The notes under the pieces are model-generated. The model was not told the origin of the DNA. It saw only the letters and a program-made list of their open reading frames with translations, and searched no databases. Position numbers and translations under genes: made by a program. Positions 1 through 9,213 of a stretch of 64,000 bases of DNA are shown here, one piece after another. Within the stretch, counting starts at the first letter, position 1, and every line of letters starts with the position of its first letter. Source of the DNA: Bacillota bacterium (GTDB lineage Bacteria; Bacillota; Clostridia; Oscillospirales; Acutalibacteraceae); NCBI GenBank assembly GCA_023416955.1, contig JAEZGM010000038.1, positions 18,868-82,867 of the forward strand, written 5' to 3'.

Positions 1-122
1 AATGCCGTAACAGCCGCAGATTCCGCGAGATGACAGCCAGACTGCTGGTTGAGTTTTCCCGAAAGAAAGAGTATGGCAGTGTTACAGTATTTGTAGATAT
101 GAATCCGGATTCAATTCTATAA
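1..122 (+). CDS. priA: primosomal protein N' (PriA), C-terminal fragment
   Basis: Only the last 39 codons are in the window, read from base 3 to the TAA at 120-122. The tail reads RLLVEFSRKKEYGSVTVFVD followed by MNPDSIL, and the VxVDxxPxS(I/L)L ending is characteristic of the replication-restart helicase PriA. PriA loads the replisome at stalled forks. The gene lies 14 bp upstream of def; priA-def-fmt is the usual Firmicutes order, which supports the call. The start and all helicase motifs lie outside the window, so the identification rests on a short tail plus synteny. Confidence 0.7.
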   Translation, partial: CRNSRRFREMTARLLVEFSRKKEYGSVTVFVDMNPDSIL

Positions 123-136
123 TTGGAGGTATAAAT

Positions 137-610
137 ATGGCAATTCGAAACATTATAAAAGAAGGAGATCCTTTTTTAAATAAGACCTGCCGAGAGGTAG
201 ATAAATTTGATAGGAAGCTTTCTATTTTAATCGACGACATGGCTGAAACCATGGAGCAGGCGGACGGCGTTGGGCTGGCGGCTATACAAGTAGGTGTTTT
301 AAAACGAGTCATCGTAATTGATATCGGCGAGGGCCCGATTGAATTGGTAAATCCCGTGTTTTTGGAGCAAAGCGGGGAACAGGAGTGCGTGGAAGGCTGC
401 CTGTCTTCGCCGGGCCAGTACGGCATTACAAAACGGCCGATGCATGTCAAGGTTCGCGCGCAGAACCGCAAAGGGGAATTTTTTGAAATCGAAGGCGAAG
501 AACTGCTGGCTACTGTTTGCTGTCATGAAATTGACCATCTGAACGGAATTCTGTTTAAGTCGCATGTGATCCGCATGTTGGACAAGGAAGATCTGAAAAA
601 TCTAAAATAA
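137..610 (+). CDS. def: peptide deformylase
   Basis: Removes the N-formyl group from nascent proteins using a metal ion. All three family motifs are present in this 157-residue protein: GVGLAAIQ (44-51), EGCLS (86-90, metal ligand Cys88) and HEIDH (130-134, metal ligands His130 and His134, catalytic Glu131). The length is normal for a short type 1-like bacterial deformylase. ATG at 137 is preceded by GGAGGT at a good distance. It is followed 14 bp later by fmt, which makes the formyl-methionyl tRNA whose formyl group this enzyme later removes, so the pair is functionally coupled. Confidence 0.96.
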   Translation: MAIRNIIKEGDPFLNKTCREVDKFDRKLSILIDDMAETMEQADGVGLAAIQVGVLKRVIVIDIGEGPIELVNPVFLEQSGEQECVEGCLSSPGQYGITKRPMHVKVRAQNRKGEFFEIEGEELLATVCCHEIDHLNGILFKSHVIRMLDKEDLKNLK

Positions 611-624
611 CGGCAGGTGTTAAG

Positions 625-1551
625 ATGCAAATTGTATTTATGGGTACCCCGGAGTTTGCGGTGCCCAGTCTGGAAAGCCTGATTCAGGCAAATCACACGG
701 TATGCGGCGTTTTTACCCAGCCCGACAAACCGAAGGGCAGGGGCTATACCATGACTCCGCCGCCAGTTAAAGTTTGCGCGCTTGCGCATCAGGTTGAGGT
801 TTATCAGCCTAAAACACTTCGAAATGAAGAAGCTGCCGAACTGATTCGCGGCTTGCGTCCCGATGTGATTGTCGTCGTTGCGTATGGAAAAATTCTTCCA
901 AAAGAAATATTGGATATTCCGAAATACGGCTGCATCAATGTTCATGCTTCGCTTTTGCCGAAATACCGGGGCGCCGCACCGATTCAGTGGTCGGTGCTCA
1001 ATGGGGATCAAATTACCGGTATTACGACGATGTACATGGCCGAAGGGATAGATACCGGTAACATGATCATGAAATCCAGCACGGAAATCGCGCCGGACGA
1101 AACTGCGGGCGAGCTGCACGATCGGCTTTCCGTCATGGGCGGGGAGCTGATTGTGAGAACACTGCGCGCGGTGGAGGACGGTACGGCTGTCCGTACGCCG
1201 CAGTCGGAGGAAGAAACCTGCTACGCACCTATGCTGACCAAAGAGCTTTCCCGCATTGACTGGAATAAACCGGCGCAGGAAATTCATAATTTGGTCCGAG
1301 GCCTTTCGCCGTGGCCGGTTGCCAATACGCTTTTTAAGGATAAGCTTCTGAAAATATATCAGACTAAAATCATCGATGGTTTTTCCGGAAAGCCCGGTCA
1401 GGTGATTTCCTCGAATGGAATATTTTCCGTTTGCTGCGGGCAAAACAGCACGGTGGAACTGGTGGAAGTACAGCTGGAAGGTAAGAAACGGATGAGCGGG
1501 AAAGAGTTTCTGCTCGGGCATCCGCTCTCCGGCGAAATGATATTGCGCTAG
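625..1551 (+). CDS. fmt: methionyl-tRNA formyltransferase
   Basis: Transfers a formyl group from 10-formyl-THF to initiator Met-tRNA. The N-terminal formyltransferase domain has the signature SLLPKYRG (109-116), with catalytic Asn105, His107 and Asp143 in their expected places. The C-terminal OB-like tRNA-binding domain covers roughly 205-308. At 308 residues it is of normal length. It is co-directional with def and probably co-transcribed. folD, farther along in this window, helps supply the folate one-carbon units that feed this reaction. Confidence 0.96.
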   Translation: MQIVFMGTPEFAVPSLESLIQANHTVCGVFTQPDKPKGRGYTMTPPPVKVCALAHQVEVYQPKTLRNEEAAELIRGLRPDVIVVVAYGKILPKEILDIPKYGCINVHASLLPKYRGAAPIQWSVLNGDQITGITTMYMAEGIDTGNMIMKSSTEIAPDETAGELHDRLSVMGGELIVRTLRAVEDGTAVRTPQSEEETCYAPMLTKELSRIDWNKPAQEIHNLVRGLSPWPVANTLFKDKLLKIYQTKIIDGFSGKPGQVISSNGIFSVCCGQNSTVELVEVQLEGKKRMSGKEFLLGHPLSGEMILR

Positions 1552-1593
1552 GGCTTGTTTATAAGCAAGACCTTGTGGAAAGGAAGTGCTTTT

Positions 1594-2298
1594 ATGGGCT
1601 TTTACTATTTCAACTATACATATTTCATCTTTATCGTGCCTGCGCTGATTGTAACAATGATCGCACAGGTGCGGGTGAAATCCGCGTTCAGTAAGTATTC
1701 CAAAATTGCGACCGCAAAGAATATGACGGGCGCTCAAACTGCGGACGCCGTCGCCCGTTTCGGCGGGGCGTTTGGTGTACAGGTACAGCGAATTCCCGGT
1801 GAACTCAGCGATAATTTTGACCCTCGTACCAACGTAATCAGCCTTTCGGACGACGTGTATTCCGCTTCCAGCATTGCCGCGGTCGGAGTAGCCGCGCACG
1901 AAGCCGGTCATGCGATCCAGCATGCGAAAGGGTATTTCCCGAATAAGATCCGTTCCGCGCTTGTTCCGGTTACAAACATAGGATCAAGAATGGCAATGCC
2001 GATTGTTATTATTGGCCTGATTCTTCCGGTTCAATACGACTTTGTCGTTTATTTCGGCATCGCGCTGTACAGCCTAGCGGTACTGTTTCAGTTGGCCACG
2101 CTTCCTGTGGAGTTTAACGCAAGCCATCGTGCGGTCAAAGCGTTGGACGAGGCGGGCATTCTGTATCCTGATGAGCTGGAAGGCGCGAAGAAAGTGTTGA
2201 TCGCGGCGGCTATGACATATCTTGCCGCAAGTTTTTCCGCAATCATGAACCTGCTCAGACTGTTGGTGATTGCGACCGGACGACGGAGCAGAGACTGA
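1594..2298 (+). CDS. membrane zinc metallopeptidase, YugP family
   Basis: A 234-residue membrane protein with the zinc-protease motif HEAGH (102-106). An N-terminal membrane helix (about 8-26) and two or three helices after residue 125 flank it, together with the family segment LPVEFNASHRA. The family (B. subtilis YugP-like, Pfam Zn_peptidase_2) is a presumed membrane endopeptidase of unknown substrate. The ATG at 1594 is preferred because AAAGGAAG lies 7 bp upstream; an in-frame TTG at 1555 has no ribosome site. The stop overlaps the rsmB start (TGATG), so the two are translationally coupled. It interrupts the otherwise B. subtilis-like fmt-rsmB order. Confidence 0.88.
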   Translation: MGFYYFNYTYFIFIVPALIVTMIAQVRVKSAFSKYSKIATAKNMTGAQTADAVARFGGAFGVQVQRIPGELSDNFDPRTNVISLSDDVYSASSIAAVGVAAHEAGHAIQHAKGYFPNKIRSALVPVTNIGSRMAMPIVIIGLILPVQYDFVVYFGIALYSLAVLFQLATLPVEFNASHRAVKALDEAGILYPDELEGAKKVLIAAAMTYLAASFSAIMNLLRLLVIATGRRSRD

Positions 2299-3638
2299 TG
2301 AATAACGCAAGAACCGCCGCACTTTCTGCCCTGCTGCACGTAGACGTAAACGAAGGGTATTCCAATATTGTTTTGGATAAAACGCTGGCTTCGTTTCCAA
2401 TGGAGCCGCGCGACAAAGCGCTTGCCTCTGCACTTTTTTATGGTGTGCTGGAACGGCGTATCACACTGGATTATATGCTGAGCAAATTTTCGAAAACAAC
2501 TCTTTCAAAATTGGACGCCAAGGTGCTGGAAATATTGCGCCTTGGTGCTTACCAGATATTATATATGGAAAAAATACCGAAATCTGCGGCTGTGAACGAA
2601 GCTGTGATTCTCGCAAAGGAAAATAAGCTTGTAAAGGCATCTGGCTTTATCAACGCGGTGCTGCGTTCTCTGCTCCGGAATCTTGACGCTTTGAAGCTGC
2701 CGGATGCGGAGAAGGAACCAACCGCATATTTGAGCGTGAAGTACTCCTACCCGGAATGGCTGATTGGCTTATGGCAGAAGGAATACGGCCCGGACTGTGC
2801 TATCGGGCTGCTGGAAAGCTCTTTGAATCGCCCACCGGTATTTGCCAGAGTGAATAATACGCTTATTTCCACGGAAAACCTGATTGAAAAGCTCACAGCT
2901 GAAGGTGTAAAGGCAACTCCCATTACTTGGCTTGATCATGCCATTTCTTTGGAACAAACGGGTGCGATCAGTGAATCCGAGTGTTTTCGTGAAGGACTTT
3001 TCCATATTCAGGATTTATCCTCCCAGCTTTGCTGTGCATTGCTGAATCCGCTTCCCGGGCAGCGGGTGATTGACGTCTGCTCCGCACCGGGCGGAAAGGC
3101 ATTTACCGCCGCGGAGCGAATGGGAAACGAAGGGGAGCTTTTGGCCTTTGACCAGTATAAGGGAAAGGTTCGTCTGATTCGGCAGGGCGCGCAGCGTTTG
3201 CAGCTTTCCGTCATACAGGCGGAGGTGCGTGATGCCGCCGGCCCGGCGCAGTCTCTCGAACAGGCGGACAGGGTGCTTTGCGACGCGCCGTGTTCCGGCC
3301 TCGGAATTATCCGCAGAAAGCCCGAAATCAGGTATAAATCGCAGTCAAGTCTTGACAGTTTGCCTGATTTGCAGTACCGTATTGTGTGTAAATCATCGAA
3401 ACTTGTGAAAAGCGGAGGAATATTGATTTATTCCACCTGCACACTGAATCCAAAGGAAAACGATGAGGTAGCAGCAAAATTTTTGGCAAATAACGAGGAC
3501 TTTCGTCCATACCGGCTTTCTTTGCCGGACGCGCTTGTACGCGCGGTGAAGGAACCGGAGCATCAAATCACAATGATGCCGCATATTCACGGAACGGACG
3601 GGTTCTTTATTGCCGCTTTTCAAAAAAGGCAGGAGTGA
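2298..3638 (+). CDS. rsmB: 16S rRNA (cytosine-967-C5)-methyltransferase
   Basis: Methylates C967 of 16S rRNA with SAM. The N-terminal NusB-like RNA-binding domain spans about 1-140. The C-terminal RsmB/NOP2-type methyltransferase has CSAPGGK (261-267, SAM binding), DAPCSGLG (329-336, Cys332) and YSTCTL (378-383, nucleophile Cys381). Length 446 is usual. The ATG overlaps the stop of the upstream metallopeptidase by one base, and the TGA overlaps the start region of rlmN. The two rRNA methyltransferases therefore appear translationally coupled. Confidence 0.95.
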   Translation: MNNARTAALSALLHVDVNEGYSNIVLDKTLASFPMEPRDKALASALFYGVLERRITLDYMLSKFSKTTLSKLDAKVLEILRLGAYQILYMEKIPKSAAVNEAVILAKENKLVKASGFINAVLRSLLRNLDALKLPDAEKEPTAYLSVKYSYPEWLIGLWQKEYGPDCAIGLLESSLNRPPVFARVNNTLISTENLIEKLTAEGVKATPITWLDHAISLEQTGAISESECFREGLFHIQDLSSQLCCALLNPLPGQRVIDVCSAPGGKAFTAAERMGNEGELLAFDQYKGKVRLIRQGAQRLQLSVIQAEVRDAAGPAQSLEQADRVLCDAPCSGLGIIRRKPEIRYKSQSSLDSLPDLQYRIVCKSSKLVKSGGILIYSTCTLNPKENDEVAAKFLANNEDFRPYRLSLPDALVRAVKEPEHQITMMPHIHGTDGFFIAAFQKRQE

Positions 3639-3643
3639 AATTT

Positions 3644-4705
3644 TTGAGTCTGCAGGATATGAAATCAATGTCCCTTGCGGAAATACAAGCCGACTTTGCC
3701 GCTGATGGCCAGCCGGCTTTCCGTGCTTTGCAGGTTTACCGCTGGCTGCAGCGCGGAGTGACGGACTTTGAGGAAATGTCTGACCAGTCCAAGGCGTTTC
3801 GCCAGAAACTGGCTGAAAAATATTACATAGCGAATGCTGTGGTTGAGAAAAAACAGGAATCCCGGCTTGACGATACGGTAAAGTATTTGTTCCGTCTGAA
3901 CGACGGAGAGTTTGTGGAGAGCGTTCTGATGAGTTATCATCACGGGCATACCATCTGCATTTCAACACAGGTTGGCTGCCGTATGAATTGCTCGTTTTGC
4001 GCAACGGGGAAAAGCGGATTCTTGAGGAACCTGACGCCTTCCGAAATGCTGGCGCAGATTCAGTCCGCGCAGGTGGACGCCGGAATCAGAATTTCCAATG
4101 TTGTTATGATGGGAATGGGCGAACCGCTTGATAATTATGAAAACGTGCTGCGTTTTTTAGAGCTTGTTTCCTCAGACGAAGGGCTGAATATCGGAATGCG
4201 ACACATTTCGCTTTCTACTTGTGGTATCGTAGATAAGATATATGACCTTGCAGACAGAAAGCTGCAGCTGACGCTTTCCATTTCCCTGCACGCACCGAAT
4301 GATGAAATCCGTACGCGCACGATGCCGGTGAACCGCAGGTGGAATATGGACGAACTTTTAAAAGCCTGCCGGTATTACGGAAAGCAGACCGGCCGGCGTA
4401 TTTCTTTTGAATACGCAATGATCAGCGGGGTAAACGACGGCGATGATTGCGCGCGGCAGCTTGCCTCCCGATTAAAGGGAACGCTCAGCCACGTCAATTT
4501 GATTCCCATTAACAGCGTCAACGGTTCAGAATATAAAAAGAGCACCAATGAACGAATACAGAAGTTCAGCCGGATTTTGTCGAACAGCGGAATCACCGCA
4601 ACAGTTCGGCGCACGCTCGGTTCTGACATCGATGCTTCTTGCGGACAGCTGCGGCGCAGGCATCATGAGGAGGTGGCAACTGTTGAAAGTATACATGAAG
4701 AGTGA
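3644..4705 (+). CDS. rlmN: dual-specificity 23S rRNA A2503 / tRNA A37 C2-methyltransferase
   Basis: Radical-SAM enzyme making 2-methyladenosine in 23S rRNA and in some tRNAs. The cluster motif CRMNCSFCATG supplies three cysteines spaced CxxxCxxC near residue 115. The C-terminal SCGQL segment holds the second catalytic cysteine of the family. I favour TTG at 3644 (353 codons), because AGGAG at 3631-3635 sits 8 bp upstream of it; the alternative GTG at 3635 lies inside that Shine-Dalgarno site. The 3' end overlaps prpC by 23 bp. Confidence 0.94.
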   Translation: MSLQDMKSMSLAEIQADFAADGQPAFRALQVYRWLQRGVTDFEEMSDQSKAFRQKLAEKYYIANAVVEKKQESRLDDTVKYLFRLNDGEFVESVLMSYHHGHTICISTQVGCRMNCSFCATGKSGFLRNLTPSEMLAQIQSAQVDAGIRISNVVMMGMGEPLDNYENVLRFLELVSSDEGLNIGMRHISLSTCGIVDKIYDLADRKLQLTLSISLHAPNDEIRTRTMPVNRRWNMDELLKACRYYGKQTGRRISFEYAMISGVNDGDDCARQLASRLKGTLSHVNLIPINSVNGSEYKKSTNERIQKFSRILSNSGITATVRRTLGSDIDASCGQLRRRHHEEVATVESIHEE

Positions 4706-5411
4706 CATCGGTTTGGTGAGGGAAACGAATCAGGACGCCTGTCAAAGCGGCAAGTACTCTGAAAATTCAGCGTGGGTTGTTGTCTGTGACGGAATGGGCG
4801 GAGCGAACGGCGGAAATATTGCGAGCGGCGTTGCCGTCAGCCGGATTTCGGAGCGGTTGGCCGCTTCCTATGAAAAGATATTTACTAAGGAATCAACGAA
4901 AGAATTGCTTCTCTCTTCCATTGCGGATGCAAACATGGAGGTACATGCCATGGCGTCGGCCGATGCAAAGCTCAACGGGATGGGAACAACGGTGGTTGCG
5001 GCAATTGTTACCGATGGCGCGGCTCATATTGCTCATGCCGGTGACAGCAGGGCCTATGTGATTACTGATGAAGAAATCCGGCAGCTCACCACAGACCATT
5101 CCATGGTTCAGGAAATGCTGAACAACGGTGAAATTACGCAGGAGCAGGCAAAACTGCATCCCCAAAAAAATATTATTACCCGTGCGCTCGGCGTCGACAC
5201 TTCCATTAATATTGATTATTGTGAAGTACCTTTTTCACACGGGAATCTTCTGCTGATCTGTACAGATGGCCTTACGAACTATATGGACGCGGAACAGATT
5301 TTTCAGTTGTCCCGCCAAATGAGCGCACAGGCCCTGACAGACGAACTGATCGCACAGGCGAAAAATGCCGGAGGCGGCGACAATATTACGGTTGCCATTG
5401 TCGAAAATTGA
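4683..5411 (+). CDS. prpC: PP2C-type serine/threonine phosphatase PrpC/Stp
   Basis: Metal-dependent phosphoprotein phosphatase that opposes the kinase PrkC encoded next door. In the 242-residue product the PP2C motifs are DGMGG (36-40), GDSRAY (120-125), CTDGLTN (193-199) and GGDNIT (231-236), which hold the metal-binding aspartates. The TTG at 4683 is chosen because GAGGAGGT (4667-4674) lies 8 bp upstream and the protein then begins LKVYMKSDIGLVRETNQDA, as family members do; the open frame continues 135 bp further up inside rlmN. Known partners in B. subtilis include PrkC and translation GTPases. Confidence 0.94.
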   Translation: MKVYMKSDIGLVRETNQDACQSGKYSENSAWVVVCDGMGGANGGNIASGVAVSRISERLAASYEKIFTKESTKELLLSSIADANMEVHAMASADAKLNGMGTTVVAAIVTDGAAHIAHAGDSRAYVITDEEIRQLTTDHSMVQEMLNNGEITQEQAKLHPQKNIITRALGVDTSINIDYCEVPFSHGNLLLICTDGLTNYMDAEQIFQLSRQMSAQALTDELIAQAKNAGGGDNITVAIVEN

Positions 5412-5433
5412 CAGTTGATTGGAGTGGATTGCT

Positions 5434-7455
5434 ATGGATAAATACACAGGGAAAAGGCTCGATAGCCGCTATGAAATCCATGAGTTAATCGGAGTCGGCG
5501 GCATGGCGGTAGTTTATCGCGCGTATGACACCATTGACGACCGGATAGTTGCAATAAAAATTTTAAAAGATGAATTTTTGGACAACGACGAATTTATTCG
5601 CCGTTTTAAAAATGAGTCCAAAGCGATTGCGGTTTTGTCGCACCCGAACATTGTAAAAGTGTTTGATGTAAGCTTTGGTGATAGAATTCAATATATTGTT
5701 GAGGAATTTATTGACGGTATTACGCTGAAGGAGTACCTCGACCAGCAGAAAGAAGTAAAATGGAAGGAAGCAATCCATTTTACCGTACAAATACTGCGCG
5801 CTTTGCAGCATGCCCATGAAAAAGGCATTGTTCACCGCGATATTAAGCCGCAGAATATTATGCTTTTGCAGGACGGCACCATTAAGGTAACCGATTTTGG
5901 AATTGCGCGCTTTTCAAGAAATGAAACCCGCACCATGACCGATAAAGCCATCGGGTCCGTTCACTATATTTCGCCCGAACAGGCGCGGGGTGATTTAACC
6001 GACGAAAAGGCAGATCTTTATTCCGTCGGCGTAATGCTGTATGAGATGATCACCGGACGCCTTCCATTTGAAGCGGATAACGCTGTTTCTGTTGCGATTA
6101 TGCAGCTTCAGGCCGACCCGAAGCCGCCGCGGGAAATTAATCCCGCTATTCCAGAGGGGCTTGAAGAAATCACTTTGAAAGCAATGCAGAAGAACCCCGC
6201 GCAGCGCTATCAGTCCGCCGCTGAAATGCTGCGCGACATTGAAGCGTTTCGGAAAAACCCCAGCATCAGCTTTCAGTACAAATACTTTATCGACGAGAAG
6301 CCGACAAAATATATTGACGCCATCAACGCGGTTAAAAACACGGAGCAGCCGGTATATAACGATAATTATGTTTACGAAGAAGAGTTGGACGCTTCCGTAC
6401 CGAAAAAGAAAAAGAACACTGCACTGATTGTCGTTGCCGGCATCATGGCCGCGTTTTTAATTGTGGCGCTCGGTTTTGGAATTGCGGCTCTGGTTCATAA
6501 TTTCAATAGTAAAGCAGCTGAAATTCCGGTGCCTTCTTTCGTGGGAAAACCCTATACAGATATTCAGGCGAACGAAGAATATCAGAGTAAATTTCATTTC
6601 ATAACAAAGACGGAGAATGATGCTACAAAAGCGACGGGAATTGTTTTAAGCCAGGATCCAAAAGATGGTACGATGGTTCAATCGGGGTCTGACGTCACGC
6701 TTGTCATTAACAGCGGCGGAAAATCTTTTTCGCTGCCGGATTTATCTAAACAAACGCAGGACGAGGCAATTGCGGCTTTAAAGCAGCTGAATTTGAAATA
6801 CAAAGTAGTTCCCGGAGAAAATGATACCATACCGAAGGGTCAGGTCATCAATACAAACCCGCCCGCGGGGACACAGGTGATTGAAGGTACGACAGAGGTA
6901 CAGCTCTATGTAAGCACCGGCCCTGCCAATGTGCAGGTTGCGGTTCCGGCTGTCATTAATATGCCGCTTTCTGACGCAAGAAACGCCATTGTCGCGGCGG
7001 GACTGACCGTTGGGGAAGTGACTACCCGTGACGACAGCGACAGTGCGAAAGATACCGTACTGGAGTCCTCTCCGCTTCCCGGCGTAAAGCTCGACAAGGG
7101 CAGCTCCGTGAATCTGGTGGTCAGCTCCGGCGTGAAGCCAACCACAACGATTACGGTTTATGTCAACCTGCCGAAGGATGTGACGCATGATATCGAGCTA
7201 AAAGCGTACCTCGGCAATGAACTGCAAACGCAAAAAACGGTGAATCCGTCATACAACGATATTTTCCCGATCAGTGTGCAGGGAACAAGCGGCAAGCAGC
7301 AGCTGATTGTGGAGCTGGACGGAAAGAAATACAACGTATTCAGTTTGGATTTTGAAACAGGAAAGTCAACGTCGGTTGAAAGCTATCCTTATTCATCCAG
7401 CAGTCAGGCAAGCAGCGAACAGAACCAGAGCGGTTCGATTTCGCCGTCAGATTGA
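5434..7455 (+). CDS. prkC: membrane Ser/Thr protein kinase with PASTA repeats
   Basis: Hanks-type kinase that senses muropeptides or lipid II through extracellular PASTA repeats. Kinase domain about 13-275: glycine loop GVGGMAVVY (20-28), Lys42, HRDIKPQN (134-141), DFG (154-156), SPEQARG (180-186). A basic stretch KKKK (324-327) precedes a single membrane helix (about 329-354). Three PASTA repeats follow from about 363, then a Ser-rich tail. ATG 5434 has GGAGTGG upstream; a TTG at 5419 overlaps that site. Length 673 is typical. In spore formers PrkC also promotes germination. It is co-transcribed with prpC and rsgA, the usual order. Confidence 0.95.
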   Translation: MDKYTGKRLDSRYEIHELIGVGGMAVVYRAYDTIDDRIVAIKILKDEFLDNDEFIRRFKNESKAIAVLSHPNIVKVFDVSFGDRIQYIVEEFIDGITLKEYLDQQKEVKWKEAIHFTVQILRALQHAHEKGIVHRDIKPQNIMLLQDGTIKVTDFGIARFSRNETRTMTDKAIGSVHYISPEQARGDLTDEKADLYSVGVMLYEMITGRLPFEADNAVSVAIMQLQADPKPPREINPAIPEGLEEITLKAMQKNPAQRYQSAAEMLRDIEAFRKNPSISFQYKYFIDEKPTKYIDAINAVKNTEQPVYNDNYVYEEELDASVPKKKKNTALIVVAGIMAAFLIVALGFGIAALVHNFNSKAAEIPVPSFVGKPYTDIQANEEYQSKFHFITKTENDATKATGIVLSQDPKDGTMVQSGSDVTLVINSGGKSFSLPDLSKQTQDEAIAALKQLNLKYKVVPGENDTIPKGQVINTNPPAGTQVIEGTTEVQLYVSTGPANVQVAVPAVINMPLSDARNAIVAAGLTVGEVTTRDDSDSAKDTVLESSPLPGVKLDKGSSVNLVVSSGVKPTTTITVYVNLPKDVTHDIELKAYLGNELQTQKTVNPSYNDIFPISVQGTSGKQQLIVELDGKKYNVFSLDFETGKSTSVESYPYSSSSQASSEQNQSGSISPSD

Positions 7456-8348
7456 TGAATATGAAGATGGAAAATGGGCTTATCGTAAAGGGAATCGGCG
7501 GCTTCTATTATGTGGAGGCCGCCGATACCGTCTATGAATGTAAGGCCAGAGGAATATTTCGAAAAGACAAGATTACCCCCGTCGTAGGCGACCATGTTGC
7601 AATTTCCATTGACGCTGGCGGGACAGGCTCTATTGACGCGATTTTGCCGCACAAGAATTCGCTGATTCGACCCCCGGTTGCCAATATTGACACCCTGGTC
7701 GTTGTCGTTTCTATCTGTGATCCTTCACCGAGCACGCTGATTATTGATAAAACAATCGCCGCCGCTGAGGACAAAGGGATTGAACCGGTGGTGGTAATCT
7801 CCAAAACCGATTTGGAGGACTCCCAATGGCTGCAGGATATTTACAGCAAAACCGGACTTCGCTTGTTTACGGTTTCTTCCAGAACGGGGGAAGGCGTTGA
7901 AGAGGTTAGGACGCTTTTACACGGAAAAATTACGGCTTTTACCGGAAATTCAGGCGTCGGGAAATCTTCATTACTGAATCAGATTGACGAACGGTTGCAG
8001 CTTCCCACCGGGGAAATCAGCCAAAAGCTCGGCCGCGGTCGGCATACGACACGGCAGGTGGAACTGATTAAGCTGGAGGAGGGTACTTATGTTGCCGATA
8101 CGCCGGGTTTTTCCTCCATACAGATAGAACGCTATGATATTGTAAAAAAAGAAAACCTGCAGTATTGTTTCCGGGAATTTGAACCTTACCTGAATCAGTG
8201 CAAATTCAGCTCCTGTTCGCACACCGGCGAAAAAGGCTGCGCGGTGATCCGCGCGGTTGAGGACGGTGTGATCAGTGAGTCACGGCACCGGAATTATATT
8301 GCAATGTATAACGAAGTAAAAGGTATTAAGGAATGGAACCTAAAATGA
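7455..8348 (+). CDS. rsgA: ribosome small-subunit-dependent GTPase RsgA (CpgA)
   Basis: Circularly permuted GTPase acting in late 30S assembly. An N-terminal OB fold (about 1-65) precedes permuted G motifs: SKTD (G4, about 116-119) comes before GNSGVGKS (G1, 164-171) and DTPG (G3, 215-218). The C-terminal zinc site uses Cys249, Cys254, His256 and Cys262. The start overlaps the prkC stop (TGATG); ATGs at 7461 and 7467 are also possible, and no clear Shine-Dalgarno decides. In B. subtilis CpgA is a substrate of PrkC, fitting this arrangement. The rpe gene usually found next is missing here. Confidence 0.94.
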   Translation: MNMKMENGLIVKGIGGFYYVEAADTVYECKARGIFRKDKITPVVGDHVAISIDAGGTGSIDAILPHKNSLIRPPVANIDTLVVVVSICDPSPSTLIIDKTIAAAEDKGIEPVVVISKTDLEDSQWLQDIYSKTGLRLFTVSSRTGEGVEEVRTLLHGKITAFTGNSGVGKSSLLNQIDERLQLPTGEISQKLGRGRHTTRQVELIKLEEGTYVADTPGFSSIQIERYDIVKKENLQYCFREFEPYLNQCKFSSCSHTGEKGCAVIRAVEDGVISESRHRNYIAMYNEVKGIKEWNLK

Positions 8349-8968
8349 ACCGGTGTGTTATCATAGGCTCTTCGCCGGAAGTCTGCGAGGGCGATTTTGA
8401 AGAGCTTAACCAGGAAAACGTTTTTATTATCTGTGCGGACGGCGGATACGACAGCGTTCGGCGCCACTATGTGAATCCGGATTTATTGATCGGTGATTTT
8501 GACTCCGTCCTTGGGGAATTGCCTGCCGGGGTTGAAACCATTCGCCTAGATGCCGAAAAAGACGATACCGATATGATGGCGGCGATACGGATTGCCTTGC
8601 AAAGGGGTTATAGGGACTTTGTTTTGCTGGGCGGTCTCGGAGGCCGGATTGATCATTCGTTCGCCAATTTCTGCGCGCTTCAGTATCTGGCTCGGCAGGG
8701 CTGCTCCGCTTGCCTGAAAGGGAAGGATTGTGCCGTCTATTTTCAAGATATCGGTATATTGCCCCTCGATGATCTTGGAGGAAAGACGGTATCGCTTTTT
8801 CCGTTCGGCGCACCTTCTTGCACGGTAACTTATCGAGGCCTCAAATATCCTTTGTATAAACATAAGCTGACTTCTGACTACGCAATGGGTGTCAGCAATA
8901 TCGTCGTCGATGACCGCGCGGAAATACGAGTTCACGACGGGAGCGCGCTCATAATGGTAATGAGATAA
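8345..8968 (+). CDS. thiN: thiamine pyrophosphokinase
   Basis: Converts thiamine to thiamine diphosphate using ATP. Family signatures seen: CADGGYDS, IGDFDS, DTDMMAA and GGLGGRIDHSFAN, the last two being the substrate and nucleotide-binding regions. About 207 residues. The start is uncertain: ATG at 8345 shares bases with the rsgA TGA (ATGA overlap), while ATG at 8333 is too close to its AAGGA site. It keeps the same position before spoVM as in B. subtilis. The product is the cofactor for dxs, encoded in this window. Confidence 0.92.
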   Translation: MNRCVIIGSSPEVCEGDFEELNQENVFIICADGGYDSVRRHYVNPDLLIGDFDSVLGELPAGVETIRLDAEKDDTDMMAAIRIALQRGYRDFVLLGGLGGRIDHSFANFCALQYLARQGCSACLKGKDCAVYFQDIGILPLDDLGGKTVSLFPFGAPSCTVTYRGLKYPLYKHKLTSDYAMGVSNIVVDDRAEIRVHDGSALIMVMR

Positions 8969-9032
8969 TCGCACCAAATTCGCCTGACCGGAATATACTG
9001 GGTTATAAGAAAGAGGTTAGGCGGTGGTTTGA

Positions 9033-9191
9033 ATGCGGCGGCGCTGCGGTGGCGGCGGTCATAATGTGGGAAAACTGGCGGTCGCGTTTGGAATCGGGCT
9101 GATTCTCTCTTGTTTTTGCCCACCTGCACTGATGATGTTTATTATTGCTGTCATCATTATAGTGTTGGGCATTGCACTGTTTCGGTGCTGA
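9033..9191 (+). CDS. small Gly/Arg-headed membrane protein, unknown function
   Basis: A 52-codon open frame, MRRRCGGGGHNVGK followed by a hydrophobic stretch from about residue 15 to 50 (one long or two short membrane helices around a CFCPPA turn), ending FRC. It has a cysteine in the head, two in the turn and one at the end. I recall similar small GG-rich one-helix proteins as common in Clostridia, but no function is known to me. It lies between thiN and the spoVM-like gene and may be co-transcribed with the latter; a weak GAGGTTAGG lies upstream. The frame is short, so the support is composition and context. Confidence 0.6.
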   Translation: MRRRCGGGGHNVGKLAVAFGIGLILSCFCPPALMMFIIAVIIIVLGIALFRC

Positions 9192-9213
9192 ACATAATTA
9201 GGAGGTCGGCGTT

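Noticed and set aside
523..1923. Long (466-codon) minus-strand frame opposite fmt
   Set aside because: It lies wholly antisense to def, fmt and the YugP gene, which have full motif support. Treated as a shadow of strongly coding sequence.
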